Assembly (NCBI RefSeq): GCF_002973525.1
Contig: NZ_PVEN01000017.1
Span: 105,877 to 169,876, forward strand
Reading direction: 5' to 3'
Source: Paraburkholderia sp. BL21I4N1
GTDB taxonomy: Bacteria; Pseudomonadota; Gammaproteobacteria; Burkholderiales; Burkholderiaceae
DNA: 64,000 nt
Below the pieces are notes generated by a model. The model did not search any database. It saw only the letters and a list, made by a program, of their open reading frames with translations, and was not told the origin of the DNA. Position 1 is the stretch's first letter. Each line of letters starts with the position of its first letter. The translations under genes were made by a program, and so were the position numbers. Positions 42,511 to 51,306 of the stretch are shown piece after piece.

Positions 42511-43683
42511 ATGAACGCACACCACCAGACCTTTGATGTCGCCGTGATCGGCGGCGGGCTCGTCGGCAAGACCGCGGCGTTGGCGCTGACGCAAGGCGGG
42601 CTGCGCGTGGCGCTGCTCGCGCAGCCCTGCGCGGCCTTGCCGGCCGGCGCTGTATTCGACTCGCGCGTCTACGCGTTGTCGTCGAGTTCGCAGGCGCTGC
42701 TGGAGCGCTTGCGGGTCTGGCAGGCGCTCGATCTGGGCCGCCTCGGGCCGGTCTACGACATGCGCGTTTATGGCGATGCGCACGCCGAACTGCATTTCTC
42801 CGCCTTCCAGGCGTCGGTGCCGCAACTGGCGTGGATCGTCGAGTCGTCGGTGATCGAGCGCGCGTTAGATGCGGCGCTGCGCTTCCAGCCGAATCTCACA
42901 TGGATCGACACGCGCGCGCAGGCGCTGGACTTTAGCGTCGACAGCGCCAGCGTCGGCCTCGCCAACGGCAATGTGCTCGAAGCCGATCTGGTGGTCGGTG
43001 CGGACGGCGCGCATTCATGGGTACGCGCGCAGATCAACTCGAAGATGACGCGCCGCGACTACAAACAGACCGGCGTTGTCGCGAACTTCAAGGCCGAAAA
43101 GCCACACGGCGAAACGGCCTACCAATGGTTCAAGGACGGCGAGATCGTCGCGCTGCTGCCCATGCCCGACGGCCATGTGTCGCTCGTCTGGTCGGCACGC
43201 ACCGAACACGCGGAAAAGCTGGTCGCGCTCGACCCGGCGCAACTCGCCGCCGAAGTAGAACGCGTGACCGGTGGCCAGTTCGGCGCGCTCGAATGCGTGA
43301 CGCCCGCGCAGGGTTTCCCGCTCGCGCTGCAAACGGTCGACCGGCTGGTCGCGCCGCGCGTCGCGCTGGTCGGCGACGCCGCGCATCTGATTCATCCGCT
43401 GGCGGGCCAGGGGATGAACCTCGGCTTGCGCGACGTTGCGGCGCTCGCCGATACCGTCGCCGGCAAGGAATCGTTCCGCGATCTCGGCGACATGGTGCTA
43501 TTGCGCCGTTACGAACGCGCCCGTCGCGAAGACATTCGCGCGTTGATGATGGCCACCGACGGCCTGCAAAAGCTCTTTTCCGCACCCGGCCCGTTCGCCA
43601 AGGTGCTGCGCAATACCGGCATGGCGTTCGTCGGCGCGCAGCCGTTTATCAAACGGTGGCTGGTGTCGGCCGCGCTGGGCTAA
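42511..43683 (+). CDS. UbiH/UbiF/Coq6-family FAD-dependent monooxygenase
   Basis: A 390-residue flavin monooxygenase of ubiquinone synthesis. It shows the FAD motif VAVIGGGLVGKTAALAL, the DG-type motif DLVVGADGAHSWVR, and the C-terminal FAD motif VALVGDAAHLIHPLAGQGMNLGLRD, which is diagnostic of the family. It hydroxylates a ring carbon of a prenylated quinone precursor; whether C5, C6 or C1 cannot be decided from sequence alone. The dsbC gene lies 121 bp downstream. Confidence 0.92.
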   Translation: MNAHHQTFDVAVIGGGLVGKTAALALTQGGLRVALLAQPCAALPAGAVFDSRVYALSSSSQALLERLRVWQALDLGRLGPVYDMRVYGDAHAELHFSAFQASVPQLAWIVESSVIERALDAALRFQPNLTWIDTRAQALDFSVDSASVGLANGNVLEADLVVGADGAHSWVRAQINSKMTRRDYKQTGVVANFKAEKPHGETAYQWFKDGEIVALLPMPDGHVSLVWSARTEHAEKLVALDPAQLAAEVERVTGGQFGALECVTPAQGFPLALQTVDRLVAPRVALVGDAAHLIHPLAGQGMNLGLRDVAALADTVAGKESFRDLGDMVLLRRYERARREDIRALMMATDGLQKLFSAPGPFAKVLRNTGMAFVGAQPFIKRWLVSAALG

Positions 43684-43804
43684 AGCGTGCCGCCCGGCCC
43701 GCCTCGGCTGGCGAGACGGGTATCATGAACGGATGGGCGCCGTTCCGGTCAGACCGGGACCACCGCAAAACGCGCATCAAGCGCGAATGAACCAGGAATT
43801 CAGC

Positions 43805-44530
43805 ATGAAAAAGACCTTCCGCGTGGCGGCCGCCGCGCTTGCCATCGCCGCGATCACGCTCGGCTGCTCGGCGCAGGCCGATCAAACCACCGACAAACTC
43901 AAGGCCACGCTGCAAACGCGTCTGGCCGACGTGACGATCAAGAGCGTGACGAAGTCGCCGATCGCCGGCATTTACGAAATCAACCTTGGCACGCAGATCG
44001 TCTATAGCGATGCGAACGGCGATTACCTGCTGCTCGGCGACATGGTCGACGCGAAGACCCGCAAGAATCTGACCGAAGCGCGTCTGTCGGAAACCAACCG
44101 CATCGATTTCGCGAGCCTGCCGTTCGCGAACGCGGTGAAGGTCGTGAAGGGCAATGGGTCGCGCAAGATCGCCGTGTTCTCGGATCCGAACTGCCCGTAC
44201 TGCAAGCAACTCGAAACCACGCTCAAGTCGATCGATAACGTGACCGTGTACACGTTCCTGTACCCGGTGCTGTCGCCGGATTCGACCGCCAAGTCCAAGT
44301 CGATCTGGTGCTCGACGGATCGCGCCAAGGCCTGGGAATCGTGGATGCAGGACCATCAGGCGCCGACCGCCGCCGGCACCTGCGACACCGCCGCGATCGA
44401 CAAGAACCTCGCGCTCGGTCACGCCATGAACGTGGACGGTACGCCGACCGTGTTCCTCGCAGACGGCCGCCGTCTGCCCGGCGCAGTGCCGGCGGACCGG
44501 CTCGACAAGGAAATGTCCGCGGTGCATTGA
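43805..44530 (+). CDS. dsbC: Thiol:disulfide interchange protein DsbC
   Basis: A 241-residue periplasmic disulfide isomerase. The signal peptide covers residues 1-25. The N-terminal dimerisation domain follows, then the thioredoxin fold with active site CPYC (Cys130, Cys133; SDPNCPYCKQLE), and a second Cys pair (WCSTDRAK and GTCDTAAI). The cis-Pro loop is GTPTVFLADGR. E. coli DsbC has CGYC, so Pro replaces Gly. The signal sequence contains LGCS, a possible lipobox, but AQA-D fits ordinary cleavage. ATG 43805 follows AGGAATTCAGC. Confidence 0.93.
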   Translation: MKKTFRVAAAALAIAAITLGCSAQADQTTDKLKATLQTRLADVTIKSVTKSPIAGIYEINLGTQIVYSDANGDYLLLGDMVDAKTRKNLTEARLSETNRIDFASLPFANAVKVVKGNGSRKIAVFSDPNCPYCKQLETTLKSIDNVTVYTFLYPVLSPDSTAKSKSIWCSTDRAKAWESWMQDHQAPTAAGTCDTAAIDKNLALGHAMNVDGTPTVFLADGRRLPGAVPADRLDKEMSAVH

Positions 44531-44635
44531 GCCGCACGCAGCTTGAACAGACAAAGAAGCAAGGAGGCGCGCAGTGCGCCTCCTTTCACATTCAGTCCCC
44601 CACATCCCCGCCTCACACTCTCCTAATCGCCGCCG

Positions 44636-46426
44636 ATGAAGCCGATCCGCTACACCATCGTTCCCAAGCAACCCGCCGCCCATCTGTTCGAAGTCACCGT
44701 GACCGTCGCCGATCCCGATCCGGCCGGCCAGCGTTTCATGCTGCCGGTGTGGATTCCGGGTAGCTACATGGTGCGCGAGTTCGCGCGCAACATCGTCACG
44801 CTGCGCGCCGTCAACGAAGCCGGTCGCAAGGTGCGCGTCGAGAAGACCGACAAGCACACCTGGCAGGCGGCGCCGATCAAAGGCGCGCTGACGCTGCGCT
44901 ACGAGGTGTATGCATGGGATCTGTCGGTGCGGGCCGCGCATCTGGACGACACGACGGGTTTCTTCAACGGCACCAGCGTGTTTTTGGCGCCGCTCGGTCA
45001 TGAAGAAGCGCAATGCGTGGTCGATATCCAGAAACCGGACGGTGCCGCGTATCGCAACTGGCGCGTCGCGACCGCGTTGCCGGAGGCGCGCGGCACCAAG
45101 CGTTACAGCTTCGGCGAATATCGCGCGCAGAACTACGATGAGCTGATCGATCACCCCGTGACGCTGGGTGAATTCGCGCTGGCCACGTTCGAGGCGCATG
45201 GCGTGCCCCACGACGTCGTGATTGCCGGGCGCGTGATCGGGCTGGACATGGCGCGGTTGTCCGCCGACCTGAAACGTATCTGCGAAGCGCAAATCGCGTT
45301 GTTCGAGCCGAAGTCGAAGAAAGCGCCGATGGACCGCTACGTGTTCATGACCCAGGCCGTCACCGATGGTTATGGCGGACTGGAACATCGCGCTTCGACC
45401 GCGCTGATCTGCAATCGTGGCGATTTGCCGGTGCAAGGACGCGACGCGCTCAGCGAAGGCTACCGGACCTACCTCGGCCTGTGCAGTCACGAGTATTTCC
45501 ACACCTGGAACGTGAAGCGCATCAAGCCGGCGGTGTTCGCGCCGTACGACCTGAAAGAAGAGAACTACACGTCGCTGCTGTGGCTGTTTGAGGGCTTTAC
45601 GTCGTACTACGACGATCTGATCCTCGTGCGCAGCGGCCTGATTTCGCCGGACGACTATTTCGGCCTGCTCGGCAAGGTGGTGGGCGGTGTGCTGCGCGGC
45701 AGCGGGCGCTTGAAGCAGACCGTCGCCGAAAGCTCGTTCGACGCGTGGGTCAAGTACTACCGCCAGGATGAGAACGCGCCGAACGCGATCGTCAGCTATT
45801 ACACCAAGGGCTCGCTGGTCGCGCTCGCATTCGATCTGACGATCCGCGCGCAGACCAATAACCGCAAATCGCTCGACGACGTGATGCGTCTGCTGTGGCA
45901 ACGCTTCGGCCGCGACTTTTATCGCGGCAAGCCGGTCGGCGTCGAAGAAAGCGAGGTCGAAGCGCTGTTCGTGGAAGCGACCGGCACGCAACTCGGCGAG
46001 CTGTTCGCCGAGGCTGTCCACGGCACGCGCGATTTACCGCTCGACACGCTGCTCGCGTCGTTCGGCGTCACGCTCGCGCCTGAACTCGACAAGAACGCTC
46101 GGCCGTCGCTCGGCGCGCGCTTGCGCGGCGGCGCGGATTGCACGCTGGCGGCGGTGCATGAAGGCAGCGCCGCGCAGAAAGCGGGGCTCTCGGCCGGCGA
46201 CGTGCTGATCGCGCTCGACGGCCTGCGCGTGACCGGCTCGAATCTTGACGGCCTGCTGTCGCGCTATCAGCCGGGCGCGAAAGTCGAGGTCCACGCCTTC
46301 CGCCGCGACGAACTGCGCACCACGCAAGTCAAGCTGGACGGGCCGGAGCCGGCACGCTACAAGCTTGCGGTCAGCGACAAAGGGACCACCACGCGCAAGG
46401 CCCGCGAGCGCTGGCTCGCAAGCTGA
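44636..46426 (+). CDS. M61 family (glycyl aminopeptidase-like) metallopeptidase with PDZ domain
   Basis: A 596-residue peptidase. An N-terminal beta domain (PVWIPGSYMVREFARN) precedes the zinc-binding HEYFH (His285, Glu286, His289) and the third ligand Glu319 (WLFEGFTSYYDDL). A PDZ domain occupies the C terminus (SAAQKAGLSAGDVLIALDGLRV). There is no signal peptide, so it is probably cytoplasmic. M61 peptidases such as the Sphingomonas glycyl aminopeptidase have poorly defined physiological roles. Confidence 0.9.
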   Translation: MKPIRYTIVPKQPAAHLFEVTVTVADPDPAGQRFMLPVWIPGSYMVREFARNIVTLRAVNEAGRKVRVEKTDKHTWQAAPIKGALTLRYEVYAWDLSVRAAHLDDTTGFFNGTSVFLAPLGHEEAQCVVDIQKPDGAAYRNWRVATALPEARGTKRYSFGEYRAQNYDELIDHPVTLGEFALATFEAHGVPHDVVIAGRVIGLDMARLSADLKRICEAQIALFEPKSKKAPMDRYVFMTQAVTDGYGGLEHRASTALICNRGDLPVQGRDALSEGYRTYLGLCSHEYFHTWNVKRIKPAVFAPYDLKEENYTSLLWLFEGFTSYYDDLILVRSGLISPDDYFGLLGKVVGGVLRGSGRLKQTVAESSFDAWVKYYRQDENAPNAIVSYYTKGSLVALAFDLTIRAQTNNRKSLDDVMRLLWQRFGRDFYRGKPVGVEESEVEALFVEATGTQLGELFAEAVHGTRDLPLDTLLASFGVTLAPELDKNARPSLGARLRGGADCTLAAVHEGSAAQKAGLSAGDVLIALDGLRVTGSNLDGLLSRYQPGAKVEVHAFRRDELRTTQVKLDGPEPARYKLAVSDKGTTTRKARERWLAS

Positions 46427-46465
46427 TCGTAATAGTCTCAGCTATTAATCAACGCCCGAGGGCGG

Positions 46466-46493
46466 CGGATTGTTCTATCAGTGCAACAATCCG
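46466..46493. promoter_or_regulatory. Perfect 9-bp inverted repeat upstream of azoR
   Basis: CGGATTGTT at 46466-46474 and AACAATCCG at 46485-46493 with a 10-bp spacer. The axis is about 100 bp before the azoR ATG, a typical operator position. No regulator gene is adjacent. It may alternatively be a weak hairpin after the M61 gene. Confidence 0.45.
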
Positions 46494-46582
46494 TCGCTGC
46501 CGGATGGCTTTTTCTCGGGGTGGTAAAAAAACACAATGACTCCACTCGCGCAAAACTGCGCGCCCCTACTGGAGTCACCGAC

Positions 46583-47179
46583 ATGACCACGATCCTGCAA
46601 ATCAACTCGGCAGCCCGTTCGCAAGGCGCGAACTCGACGCTTCTCGTCAACGAACTGACCGCCAAGCTGCAACAATCGAATCCGGGCGCGCAAGTCGTCG
46701 TCCGCAATCTGCAAGCTGAGCCGCTGCCGCACCTGGACGACGCCGTTCTCGGCGCGTTCTTCACGCCGGCAGACCAACGCACCGCCGAGCAAGCTGAAAT
46801 CGCCGCCCGCAGCGAAGCGCTGATCGCCGAACTGCAAGCCGCCGACATCGTCGTGATCGGCGCACCGATGTACAACTTCGGTATCTCGTCGCAACTCAAG
46901 ACGTACTTCGACTTCATCGCACGCGCCGGCATCACGTTCCAGTACACGGCGAACGGTCCGGAAGGCCTCGTGAAGGGCAAGAAGGTTCACGTCGTGTCGG
47001 CACGCGGCGGCAAGTATCTGGGCACGCCGAACGACAGCCAAACGCCGTATCTGAAGGCTTTCCTGGGTTTCCTCGGCATGACCGACGTGAACTTCATCTA
47101 CGCCGAAGGCCTGAACATGGGTCCGGACGCAGCGACCGCCGCGCTGGCTTCGGCGCGCGAAGCGATTGCTGCCGTGTAA
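46583..47179 (+). CDS. azoR: FMN-dependent NADH:quinone oxidoreductase / azoreductase
   Basis: A 198-residue flavodoxin-like enzyme with the family features TTILQINSAARSQGANSTLL, ADIVVIGAPMYNFGISSQLKTYFDFIARAGITFQYT and LGFLGMTDVNFIYAEGL. It reduces azo dyes and quinones and is thought to guard against thiol or quinone stress. ATG 46583 has GGAGTCACCGAC upstream; the in-frame reading 34 codons longer is non-conserved. Confidence 0.93.
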   Translation: MTTILQINSAARSQGANSTLLVNELTAKLQQSNPGAQVVVRNLQAEPLPHLDDAVLGAFFTPADQRTAEQAEIAARSEALIAELQAADIVVIGAPMYNFGISSQLKTYFDFIARAGITFQYTANGPEGLVKGKKVHVVSARGGKYLGTPNDSQTPYLKAFLGFLGMTDVNFIYAEGLNMGPDAATAALASAREAIAAV

Positions 47180-47238
47180 GAGGGTTGAGTCGCACTGCCT
47201 CGATGCGGTGCGCCGCGCGTTGCAGTACGGGACGCGAT

Positions 47239-47280
47239 GAAAAAACGCCACGGAGTCGAAGCCGTGGCGTTTTTGTTTTT
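47239..47280. terminator. Bidirectional terminator between azoR and ung
   Basis: AAAAACGCCACGG pairs with CCGTGGCGTTTTT around AGTCGAAG, with a further T run. It serves the convergent azoR and ung genes. Confidence 0.92.
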
Positions 47281-47310
47281 CCGTTCGATGCGCCGATGCG
47301 CTTGTTGCCT

Positions 47311-48141
47311 CTATGCCAGCATCTGCGCTTCGTCCGGTAAGCGCCAGTCGATCGTCGCACGGCTGTGCCGCGCGAGATACTCGTTCGCCTTCGCAAAATG
47401 CCCACAGCCGAGAAAGCCACGATGAGCCGACAGCGGCGACGGATGTGGCGCTTCCAGCACATAGTGCGATTTGCCGCCGAGCAGCGCGCGCTTGGCTTGC
47501 GCGTGCGCACCCCACAGCATGAACACGAGGCCGTCATGACGCATGGCGAGTTCGTGGATCAGCGTGTCCGTGCACTTTTCCCAGCCACGTTTCGCGTGAC
47601 TCGCCGCGGCGTCGCGCTCGACGGTCAACACCGTGTTCAGCAGCAACACGCCTTGCCTCGCCCACGTGTCGAGACAACCGTGACGCGGCGTTTCGTGGCC
47701 AAGGCTCGCGGCAATTTCCTTGAAGATGTTGCGCAGCGATGGCGGAATGCGGACGTTCGGCGCCACCGAAAACGCCAATCCGTGCGCTTGCGGCGTGCCA
47801 CGGTCTTCGCCGTGATACGGGTCCTGACCGAGGATCACGACTTTCACTTCGTCGGGACTCGTCAGGCGCAGCGCGCGGAATACGTCGGCGGGATAAACGG
47901 TTTTGCCTGCCGCGCGTTCACCGTCGACGAAACGGCACAGCGGTGCGTAAGCATCGCTCTCGATGAACGGCTCGAGATGCGCGCGCCAGGCCGGGGGCAG
48001 GGCGGCGAATTGGGCCTCGAGGGTTGGCGGTGCGGCGGTAGCGGAAGATGAATGGGTGTCGGCGCCGGCTTGCGCGGGCGCGGCGTCGCTGAAAAGCGAA
48101 GCCTGTGACGAATCGGGACGGGGACGGGAAGCGGAGGTCAT
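47311..48141 (-). CDS. ung: Uracil-DNA glycosylase (family 1)
   Basis: About 276 residues. The catalytic water-activating motif is GQDPYHGEDRGTPQAHGLAFSV, and the minor-groove loop is HPSPLSAHRGFLGCGHFAKAN. It removes uracil from DNA to start base-excision repair. The N-terminal 50 or so residues are Ala/Ser/Pro-rich and not part of the core, common in this group. The start at 48141 is preferred; a start 7 codons earlier also exists. It follows the CYTH gene by 33 bp. Confidence 0.95.
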   Translation of the reverse strand: MTSASRPRPDSSQASLFSDAAPAQAGADTHSSSATAAPPTLEAQFAALPPAWRAHLEPFIESDAYAPLCRFVDGERAAGKTVYPADVFRALRLTSPDEVKVVILGQDPYHGEDRGTPQAHGLAFSVAPNVRIPPSLRNIFKEIAASLGHETPRHGCLDTWARQGVLLLNTVLTVERDAAASHAKRGWEKCTDTLIHELAMRHDGLVFMLWGAHAQAKRALLGGKSHYVLEAPHPSPLSAHRGFLGCGHFAKANEYLARHSRATIDWRLPDEAQMLA

Positions 48142-48174
48142 GGCGGGGAAGTGTCGCAGCAAACGAGGCGTTGC

Positions 48175-48801
48175 TCAATCCTCTCGCAACTGATATCCGC
48201 GTTGGGCCTTGCTCACGTTATCCGGCGTCAACCCGGCGATTGCTTTACCGAGCTCGGCCGCCAGCACATTCAAGGCGGCCTCGCGACCCGACTTCAGTTC
48301 GAGTTCGACCTCGGAGATCGGCGCGCGACGCGTTTCGCCGTTCACGTCGGCGATCACGTCGCCTTGATCGATCGCGGCTTCGACCGTCGCGCCGTCCAGC
48401 TCGATATGCCACAGCGTGCGCGTGAAGTCCGTGCGAAATAGCTGAACCAGTTCAGACGCCGCCTGACGCACCGCCTCAGCCGCAGCCGGCTCATCACACT
48501 CGCGCAGCAACGTGTCGATTTCCAGCTTTTCGCCCGCTACCGGCATTTCCCACTCGTGCCGGCTGTGCAAACCGTCCTTCGCTTCGCCCACCGTCTTGAA
48601 GGTTTGCAGCCAGCCGTCCGGCGTGTGACGCAGACGTAGCGCGCTTTTCGACTTCGCCAACGTCAATGCTGGCGTATCGAAGTAAATATTCGCCAGCTTG
48701 ACGTCGCGTCCCTCGGTGCCCGTGCGCGCGACGAACCACTGCGTCGCCGCGTGCACCTGGTCAGCCGGCAGCGCCAGCTTGATTTCGCGTTCCATGCCCA
48801 T
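48175..48801 (-). CDS. CYTH-domain protein (triphosphatase-like)
   Basis: A 208-residue CYTH tunnel-fold protein. The diagnostic ExExK is in MEREIKLALP at the N terminus, and the conserved NIYFDTPALTLAKSKSALRLR follows. CYTH enzymes of this type (YgiF-like) hydrolyse inorganic triphosphate or other triphosphate compounds; here the C-terminal CHAD domain of YgiF is absent. It follows trpC by about 50 bp on the same strand and may be the last gene reached by trp-operon transcription. Confidence 0.88.
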   Translation of the reverse strand: MGMEREIKLALPADQVHAATQWFVARTGTEGRDVKLANIYFDTPALTLAKSKSALRLRHTPDGWLQTFKTVGEAKDGLHSRHEWEMPVAGEKLEIDTLLRECDEPAAAEAVRQAASELVQLFRTDFTRTLWHIELDGATVEAAIDQGDVIADVNGETRRAPISEVELELKSGREAALNVLAAELGKAIAGLTPDNVSKAQRGYQLRED

Positions 48802-48849
48802 GATCTGCTTTGCTCCGTGTACAGCCGTGCCGCGTGTCGACTTTGGCGC

Positions 48850-49635
48850 TCAGAAAAACATCCGCGCAAGTTCCACACCCGGCTCGTCCGCGCGCATGAA
48901 CGCCTCGCCGACGAGGAACGTGTGCACGTCCATCGCGCGCAGCCGCTCGACGTCGGCACGCGACAGAATGCCCGACTCCGTGACGACGATCCGGTCGTCC
49001 GGAATCGCTTCGAGCATGCCGATGGTCGTCTCGATCGACGTTTCGAACGTGCGCAGATTGCGATTGTTGACGCCGATCAGCGGCGTTTTCAGCGTGAGCG
49101 CTTCCATCAGCTCCTTACTGTCGTGCACTTCGACCAGCACGGCCAGATTCAGCGAATGCGCGAGCGCTTCGAGGTCTTGCATCTGCGACGTTTCGAGCGC
49201 GGCGGCGATCAGCAGGATCGCGTCGGCGCCCATCGCGCGGGCTTCGACGATCTGATACGGATCGACGATGAAATCCTTGCGCAACACGGGCAGTTTGCAG
49301 GCCGCGCGCGCTTCTTCGAGATACGCGACGCTGCCCTTGAAGAATTGCACGTCGGTCAGCACCGACAGGCACGCCGCGCCGTGCTGTTCATACGATCGCG
49401 CGATCTCGGCGGGCACGAAGTGTTCGCGCAGCACGCCTTTCGACGGGCTCGCCTTCTTCACTTCGGCGATCACCGCGGCGAGACCCGCCGTGTGCTTCGC
49501 GCGCAATGCGCCGACGAAATCGCGGATATCGCGCGACGCCGCTTCGAGGCGCAGTTCTTCGAGCGACGCGCTTTGCTGCGCCGCACGGACTTCTTCGCGT
49601 TTGATCGCGATGATTTGGTCGAGAATGTCGCTCAT
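48850..49635 (-). CDS. trpC: Indole-3-glycerol-phosphate synthase
   Basis: A 261-residue TIM-barrel enzyme closing the indole ring. Conserved elements are VIAEVKKASPSKGVLRE, LSVLTDVQFFKGSVAYLEEAR, LRKDFIVDPYQIVEARAMGADAILLI and GVNNRNLRTFETSIETT. It is monofunctional, without the fused TrpF of enterobacteria. Last trp gene of trpEGDC, 18 bp after trpD. Confidence 0.95.
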   Translation of the reverse strand: MSDILDQIIAIKREEVRAAQQSASLEELRLEAASRDIRDFVGALRAKHTAGLAAVIAEVKKASPSKGVLREHFVPAEIARSYEQHGAACLSVLTDVQFFKGSVAYLEEARAACKLPVLRKDFIVDPYQIVEARAMGADAILLIAAALETSQMQDLEALAHSLNLAVLVEVHDSKELMEALTLKTPLIGVNNRNLRTFETSIETTIGMLEAIPDDRIVVTESGILSRADVERLRAMDVHTFLVGEAFMRADEPGVELARMFF

Positions 49636-49653
49636 CAGTGTCTCGCTACGTGA

Positions 49654-50685
49654 TTAATGCTTGAATTGCTGGGTGAAGCGGACCAGGTCGTCGACCTTCG
49701 CACGCGCTTTGCCGCTCGCGATCGCTTCGCGTGCCAGCTGAATGCCGTCCGCAATCGATGCCGCCACGTTCGCCGCATACAGCGCCGTGCCCGCGTTCAG
49801 CGTGACGATTTCGCGTGCGACGCCCGGCGTGTTGTCGAGCGCTTCGAGCAGCATCGCTTTCGATTCGCTCGCGTCCGCCACTTTCAGCGTGCGGTTCGAC
49901 ACCATCTGCAGGCCGAAGTCTTCCGGATGAATTTCGTACTCGTGGATCTGGCCGTCGCGCAACTCGCCGACCTGCGTCGCCGCGCCGAGCGACACTTCGT
50001 CCATGCCGTCCATGCCGTACACCACCAGCACGTGCTTCGCGCCGAGGCGCTGCATGACGCGCACCTGAATCCCAACCAGGTCGCCGTGGAACACGCCCAT
50101 CAGCTGATTCGGCGCGCCTGCCGGATTGGTCAGCGGGCCGAGAATGTTGAACAGCGTGCGTACGCCGAGTTCACGGCGCACCGGCGCGATGTTCTTCATG
50201 GCCGGATGATGGTTCGGCGCGAACATGAAGCCCATGCCGGTTTCCGCGATCGACGCCGCCACCTGTTCCGGCTGCAGATCGATATTCACGCCGAGCGCTT
50301 CGAGCACGTCCGCGCTGCCCGACTTGCTCGACACGCCGCGTCCGCCGTGCTTCGCGACTTTCGCGCCGGCCGCGGCCGTGACGAACATGGTCGCCGTGGA
50401 AATATTGAAGGTTTGCGAACCGTCGCCGCCGGTCCCGACGATATCGACGAAGTTCGAGTTGTCCGGCAAATCGACATGCCGGGCAAATTCACGCATCACC
50501 GTGGCGGCCGCGGTGATTTCGCCGATGGTCTCTTTTTTTACGCGCAAGCCGGTAATGATCGCCGCCGACATCACGGGCGACAGTTCGCCGCGCATGATGA
50601 GGCGCATCAGATGCAGCATTTCGTCGTGGAAAATCTCGCGGTGCTCGATGGTCCGTTGCAGCGCTTCCTGGGGCGTAATCGACAT
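49654..50685 (-). CDS. trpD: Anthranilate phosphoribosyltransferase
   Basis: A 343-residue enzyme joining anthranilate and PRPP. It contains DIVGTGGDGSQTFNISTATMFVTAAAGAKVAKHGGRGVSSKSGSADVLEALG (PRPP-binding region), and FMFAPNHHPAMKN and RTLFNILGPLTNPA. ATG 50685 (MSITPQEALQRTIEHREIFHDEM) is the common family start; an ATG at 50703 would overlap the trpG stop. It is not fused to TrpG. Confidence 0.95.
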   Translation of the reverse strand: MSITPQEALQRTIEHREIFHDEMLHLMRLIMRGELSPVMSAAIITGLRVKKETIGEITAAATVMREFARHVDLPDNSNFVDIVGTGGDGSQTFNISTATMFVTAAAGAKVAKHGGRGVSSKSGSADVLEALGVNIDLQPEQVAASIAETGMGFMFAPNHHPAMKNIAPVRRELGVRTLFNILGPLTNPAGAPNQLMGVFHGDLVGIQVRVMQRLGAKHVLVVYGMDGMDEVSLGAATQVGELRDGQIHEYEIHPEDFGLQMVSNRTLKVADASESKAMLLEALDNTPGVAREIVTLNAGTALYAANVAASIADGIQLAREAIASGKARAKVDDLVRFTQQFKH

Positions 50686-50702
50686 GATTTCGTCTCTCTT
50701 CA

Positions 50703-51293
<591 letters not shown>

Positions 51294-51306
51294 GGTGTGT
51301 CTCCGG

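Noticed and set aside
43649..46021. 790-codon open frame on the minus strand across dsbC and the M61 peptidase gene
   Set aside because: High-GC shadow frame: composition rich in Arg, His and Gln with no domain, while the plus strand encodes DsbC and an M61 peptidase with intact catalytic motifs.
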